Shown piece by piece: positions 59,620-64,000 of a stretch of DNA of 64,000 bases. The translations under genes were made by a program, and so were the position numbers. Source of the DNA: Rotaria sordida (Eukaryota; Rotifera; Eurotatoria; Philodinida; Philodinidae); contig CAJNOL010000573.1 of the NCBI GenBank assembly GCA_905250125.1, positions 25,752 through 89,751 of the forward strand. Direction: 5' to 3'. The notes under the pieces were generated by a model. That model was not told the DNA's origin. It worked only from the letters and a program-made list of their open reading frames with translations, and ran no database searches. Every line of letters starts with the position of its first letter. The first letter of the stretch is position 1.

Positions 59620-60259
59620 ATTAAAATTTTCTGCTCAATTTATTCAAATTATTTTAAATATTCGAGTTCAGAATTTTGAGGCAACACAATTGTTGGTAAT
59701 CTCAAATTTATAGTGTTTAATTGAAGTTTTTTAAGACTCAATTATTCTATAATTGATATAAGATCATTTGCTGTTTTTGTTTTCTCTTCGATCATCATAT
59801 TTTCCAATATTAAAGGAAAACAAAATTAGCAAATTTTTATTAATACACTTTAAGATCATGTTCAATTCATATTCATCAATATTAATAAGAGTTAATGAAT
59901 GAAATTAAGTCAATCGTCGAAGATTAACAAATAAAATAGAGAAAACTATCTAACCTAATCTTTATTCATTATTATCAACTGTTAATCATATTAGATTTTT
60001 AGGATTAATGAATTGACAAAGCATATGAAACTTTGATTTTCACACTGATTTAAAAACGAAAATAAATCGATCATGAGTATTAACAACTGACAGGAAGCAT
60101 AATCTTGACGCAGATCGAGCTGAAAATAAAATAATTTCAATATCAAGATCATCAAATATACGATGAAATCGTTAAACTGGTAATCTTTCGATTGAAGACA
60201 TTACATCGTTTAATCAAAAAAAAATTACATTTATTCTTCGAGGTTTCGAATATATATAA
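59620..60259. other. No feature recognised
   Basis: Very AT-rich sequence with no coding quality. Confidence 0.4.
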
Positions 60260-61344
60260 GTGAATTGCAACTTTTTGGTACGATTGAGATTTTGGCTATA
60301 TTTTCTTAATAACTTCTCTTCCCGTTGACCGATCTGGACGATTTTTTTCTGTGTTATAAGTCTCTGACTGTCCCACTGCCACAGCAAAATTCAGCTCTCT
60401 AGCGTGTACTGGCGCGGATCTATGGGTCTTACACTGCAAAAAAATCGTATTTTATAGAGAGATGTGCTAAGAAAAGGAAATTTTCTAACTAGCAAAGAAA
60501 AGAAAAAAATAATAGTCAATAGTCCATTTTATACAGCTTGAAACGCTCTATCGAATAATATATTTTTTGTGTTTCTCTCTCTCTTTTTTCGCGCCATTTC
60601 GCTCAAAATATTTATTTACAGACACTTCTTCATTTTTGTGTAGAAGGACCTCATTTCTTAGTTTTCTCCCCCTGGCCATGACTTGAAGGAACGGGAAGGT
60701 ATTCAAAAGAAAGGCCATCGAGCGGAAAACAAATTGATAAAAAAAACTTCTTCCGAACACCTTTTCTTTTCGTTGAAAAAAGACGATCTTTTTCCAAAAA
60801 TTCAAGTTTTACTCACTTTGTAGAAGGACTTTTTGCAAATTTCATCGTTAATAACTCTTGAATAACTCATCCGTTTTGGCTCAAAATTTTACAGTAGGTA
60901 TAGTTCTTAGAGTTATATAATTGGTTCAAAATTCAGCCGTCTATCTCTTGTCATTCACGAGAAATTTACATTATATGAAGAAATGTAGAAGGACTTTTTT
61001 GAAATTTACTATGTAAATAACTCGTGAACGACTAGTTTGTTTTCGCTTAAATTTTTACTGTAGATATAGTTCTCAGAGTTGTATGTCCATGTAAAAAATC
61101 GGCCTTATATCTCTTATTGTTCTCGAGATATTTACGTTATATGATGAGCTGTAAAAGGACATTTTTGATTTTTTATGGTACATTTACATTGGAGTAAGGC
61201 GTATCTCAACTAATATACGGTAAAGTGTTGGGAAACTTCTGCTGTGTAACATAGGCATAGAGTATAATAAAATGCACCGCTCATATATGGTTATGATCTA
61301 CTTTCAGTTTTTCGCACCAATCATACCAAAAAGTTGCAATTCAC
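60260..61344. mobile_element. Non-autonomous element with 27-bp terminal inverted repeats, ~1.08 kb
   Basis: Left end GTGAATTGCAACTTTTTGGT continuing to ACGATTG; the right end is its reverse complement with one mismatch. TATATATA lies outside both ends, which makes the target duplication impossible to size by eye. The interior holds two to three tandem copies of a ~165-bp unit and no open frame longer than ~85 codons. Superfamily unclear. Confidence 0.6.
60819..61160. repeat. Tandem ~165-bp repeat inside the TIR element
   Basis: Units start with TGTAGAAGGAC at 60819 and 60984 and TGTAAAAGGAC at 61150; a further TGTAGAAGGAC occurs at about 60639. Shared inner words are AATAACTCKTGAA, TTTACTGTAGATATAGTTCT and GAGATATTTACRTTATATGA. 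Confidence 0.75.
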
Positions 61345-61745
61345 TCATCTATATATATATCTCACAAGAATGAAAATAGTTGTGCAATTATATATGAAAA
61401 AAAAGAATTTTTATCTTTGACAAACTAAAAAGAGAATGTGAAAAGATAAACTGTTATCTTTTTGTTGAAAATATAAGAATAAAAAAAAAGTTGTGATTAG
61501 TTGTTTTACACAAAAGAAGATATCGTAGTTGAAGATTGAGTCAACTATCTTGATGTTCTTTATTTTCCATATTTATTTGTAATGTCATTTCATCTAGCAT
61601 AAAAATAGAATGTATATCATCTTATAATATGATCTATTTACATAAAAAGAAAAATGAAGTTAAAAGAATTAAATGATTTACTTTCGTACTCACGTCCCAA
61701 ATACCTTGATTTCGATTCCCTTTTAAACCATTCTAGATTTACTTT

Positions 61746-61805
61746 AGGGTGTAGGTATGGATTTTTCGTCATCTATCCTAGCACACTCACACCCAATCAC
61801 ACCCT
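61746..61805. repeat. Telomere-like fold-back H18
   Basis: GGGTGTAGGTATGGATTTTT, loop, then CTATCCTAGCACACTCACAC and CCAATCACACCC. A weaker one (GAGAATGTGAGTGTAAG / TTCACATCAACACTCTC) lies at 61983-62029. Confidence 0.6.
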
Positions 61806-62102
61806 GTAAAAAATAAGTGGAGAATAATAAACTCTAACTACTCGTTTATTACCATTAGATAAGCCCTCTTTAGGTATATGAGTATAATCTATTCTTTCAT
61901 AAATCTTTTTTTCATCAACCTTGGCAAGTGTTTGTAACCCGTGTACTGTTTTCTTTTTTTTATAAATCCTTTTTGAGTATATGAGAATGTGAGTGTAAGT
62001 CAATGAAACGTTCACATCAACACTCTCAAGGTTCCACAATTAACTTATTAAACTACTTCTAGTAACAATTTAAATCAAAGTCAATAGGAGATATTGTTTC
62101 AA

Positions 62103-63368
62103 TTATGATGAAATAGAAGTTGTCGATGATGATTGATTATCCGAAGACAGAAACAAATTAATATAGTCAGCATAACGTGTTTCGATATCTTCCCGATTGA
62201 GATCAAAATCAGCAAGTGAGTATGTATGACGACCTTGTTTTCCTTGAGGATTTTTGAGAAGCCAATCATGCATAGCCATTTCCATTTCATTCGAACAATG
62301 AAGATTAAAATAATCATATATTTGATGGACAACACCAATTGGATCTTTCATCAAATTGTCATAAGTAATATCGAATATATGTTTTTTCGATTGAGCAAGT
62401 ATACCATTTTCTGATGTTCGAAATTTCATCATACATTCCATTTCTTTATCGACAAATTGACAAGATCGTTTTATTATTCTATCGCGACTGATAGAGTTTG
62501 TTTTGTCAAAATACGAGTCAGCAATTGCCAATGATAACTTATACATTGACGGAAGAACTTCGTCAAGACGTCGATGTGTCATGATTAATAATGCATTCGG
62601 ATACCGTTGAAGCAATTTATCAAAATAAAAAATATGAAACGGTGATTTTAATAGCCAATGCGATTTTGGCATGTCAACAGTATTTAACATACGTAAAAAT
62701 GTTTCATGATAGTCATACACATATTCTTTGTTAATTTCCTTACGAATCCAACTCTCAGGAGTGTCATCTTCATCATCAGATAGAAGAGTAACCATGCAAA
62801 AATAGCCAGCTTGACGAAGAATACTATAATCTTCTTCAATATCAAAATGTGCATGAGATGCAGATATTCGCATGAGCATATCGGACACTTGTTCATTGTC
62901 TTGTTGAACAGATTTGAAAAGATCAAGTCGTCGTTTTTGTCCAATCGAATCGGATCGCGGAATCGGTGGAACAACTTCAACCTCCATATCAGTGAATAAT
63001 GGTGCACGACAATTCGGATCGCAGGCAAGCAAATTGTAGAGCAATGTTGTACCTGTACGTGCAAAGCCACAAATTATTAAGGGGCCGATAGTAGGCAAAT
63101 TTTGATTGAAAACTTCATTGTGTTCGACTGCATAATTTAGAACACGCTTACAATTTGTATGTAAATTATGAAATTCGGATAGAAAAAAATTTCGACCAAT
63201 AGGTGTTATATAGTCATTACGAAGTACACTTTGGCGATATGATTCGAACGTACGGAGTATATCACTGTGATAACCAAATCGATTTTTGGCTTGTTCAGTC
63301 AAATCATCTTCGTGTAAAACAGTATCAGTCACATAGTCATTAGTCGTTTGATCTGATGTCGTACTCAT
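62103..63368 (-). CDS. Sulfotransferase-family protein, 421 aa, intronless
   Basis: A complete single-exon frame. The PAPS 5'-phosphosulfate-binding loop is GPLIICGFARTGTTLLYNLL at about residues 100-119, and a later WLLKSPFHIFYFD / LLIMTHRRLDEVLPSMYKL block matches the 3'-phosphate-binding part (R and S residues in MTHRRLDEVLPS). The C-terminus is Ser-rich. The family moves sulfate from PAPS to a hydroxyl or amine acceptor; the acceptor cannot be told. The first true ATG (MSTTSDQTTND) is at 63368; the frame extends five codons upstream to a TTG. TATATAA lies only ~25 bp upstream, so the real 5' end may be very short or the TATA fortuitous. No introns, unlike the 39-exon neighbour; bacterial-type sulfotransferases have similar layout. 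Confidence 0.85.
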   Translation of the reverse strand: MSTTSDQTTNDYVTDTVLHEDDLTEQAKNRFGYHSDILRTFESYRQSVLRNDYITPIGRNFFLSEFHNLHTNCKRVLNYAVEHNEVFNQNLPTIGPLIICGFARTGTTLLYNLLACDPNCRAPLFTDMEVEVVPPIPRSDSIGQKRRLDLFKSVQQDNEQVSDMLMRISASHAHFDIEEDYSILRQAGYFCMVTLLSDDEDDTPESWIRKEINKEYVYDYHETFLRMLNTVDMPKSHWLLKSPFHIFYFDKLLQRYPNALLIMTHRRLDEVLPSMYKLSLAIADSYFDKTNSISRDRIIKRSCQFVDKEMECMMKFRTSENGILAQSKKHIFDITYDNLMKDPIGVVHQIYDYFNLHCSNEMEMAMHDWLLKNPQGKQGRHTYSLADFDLNREDIETRYADYINLFLSSDNQSSSTTSISS

Positions 63369-64000
63369 CGCATTAATGAGCAATTGTTTTATATAAAGGG
63401 CTGAGAAGTGAATATTCTGTATGTGTGTGTGTGCTTTTTATATAAGAGCCACCATACAAGGGCGAATAATAAAAGTGTGTCAACTAGTAAACTACGAGAG
63501 AATAGAAGCAAACATGAAGAGAAATATCATGAGAATCTCGACAGGTATACTCAGAAGAGAAAAACAAGTTATATACATTGGTTAACTTCATTTTTGCCCT
63601 TTGCTCGACAATAAGCGTATGTCATAAAAAAAAAGAATGAGATAAATGCAAAGATACAGTTATCAAAGACTACGATTTAAGTGATCAATAAAATAGATCA
63701 AATGATCAGTTAGCTACATAATTATAATACCAGTATATTCAATGATTTCCCAGTAAAATAATTGAGTTATCAATAAATTGAATGAATGATCAATATATTA
63801 CTTAAATGTAGTGAGGTATCTAGGAAGTGGCTAGGAAGGACGCCACTCTTCTACCAGCAAGAAGAAAAACTTAATAATTATCTTGAAATTTTTATAGTTT
63901 TTCTAGCATGTTATATAGCTCTAGAAATTTAGTTGGCGAGAAGTAGATGCGCCTTTCAACTCTAATAGAGTTTTACTTGAAAAAAATATTCCTGTTCGAA
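63369..64000. other. Upstream region of the sulfotransferase, no gene
   Basis: Contains TATATAAAG (minus strand, about 63389-63398) and TATATAAGAG (plus strand, about 63438-63447), and a short GT microsatellite at 63421-63432. The open frame 63408-63614 has no recognised motif. Confidence 0.35.

Overview
The window looks like a bdelloid rotifer nuclear genome. It is AT-rich, with short GT-AG introns of about 45-70 bp beside a few long ones. It carries a Cys-rich plus Thr-linker plus NHL-repeat protein of a type I associate with bdelloids, and many copies of TGTGGG-like repeats, which I recall as the reported bdelloid telomere repeat. Three runs of N (20076-20085, 46216-46225, 59520-59619) show it is a scaffold.

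Layout. 1-22.3 kb is almost gene-free and dominated by non-autonomous mobile elements and simple repeats: a ~2 kb hAT-like element (7000-8966), a nested palindrome of GGGTT and TGTGGG repeats with a 691-bp hAT-like element inside (15.07-16.4 kb), a 1.49-kb element made of ACTTCA-type repeats with a perfect 8-bp target duplication (18840-20324), and a broken MULE/FLYWCH transposase (20410-21271). 22.3-34.3 kb holds scattered genes: an alpha/beta hydrolase (minus), an NHL-repeat protein of four exons (plus) and an epoxide-hydrolase-like protein with a possible GPI tail (plus). The last two each carry one single-base frameshift. 36.6-57.7 kb is one very large minus-strand gene that I could assemble exon by exon: a vault-PARP (PARP4)-like protein of about 2413 residues in 39 exons. 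It has BRCT, PARP catalytic, VIT and VWA domains, tandemly duplicated acidic exons, a Pro/Ser-rich stretch and a PARP4-like C-terminus. Unexpectedly, it also has an HSP70 substrate-binding domain spliced in frame before that C-terminus. 57.7-64 kb holds a broken piggyBac transposase, a 1.1-kb terminal-inverted-repeat element and an intronless sulfotransferase.

Most unusual signals. (1) The PARP4-HSP70 fusion. (2) A dispersed family of about 17 small fold-back structures with telomere-like arms, always G-rich then C-rich, several sharing an asymmetric TTCTCTTC loop. Three of them sit exactly where another mobile element is broken, and none lies inside the 21-kb PARP4 gene. (3) A second, unrelated ~0.6-kb fold-back family with three full copies and one half copy, two of them inside introns. 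No rRNA, tRNA or CRISPR array was recognised.
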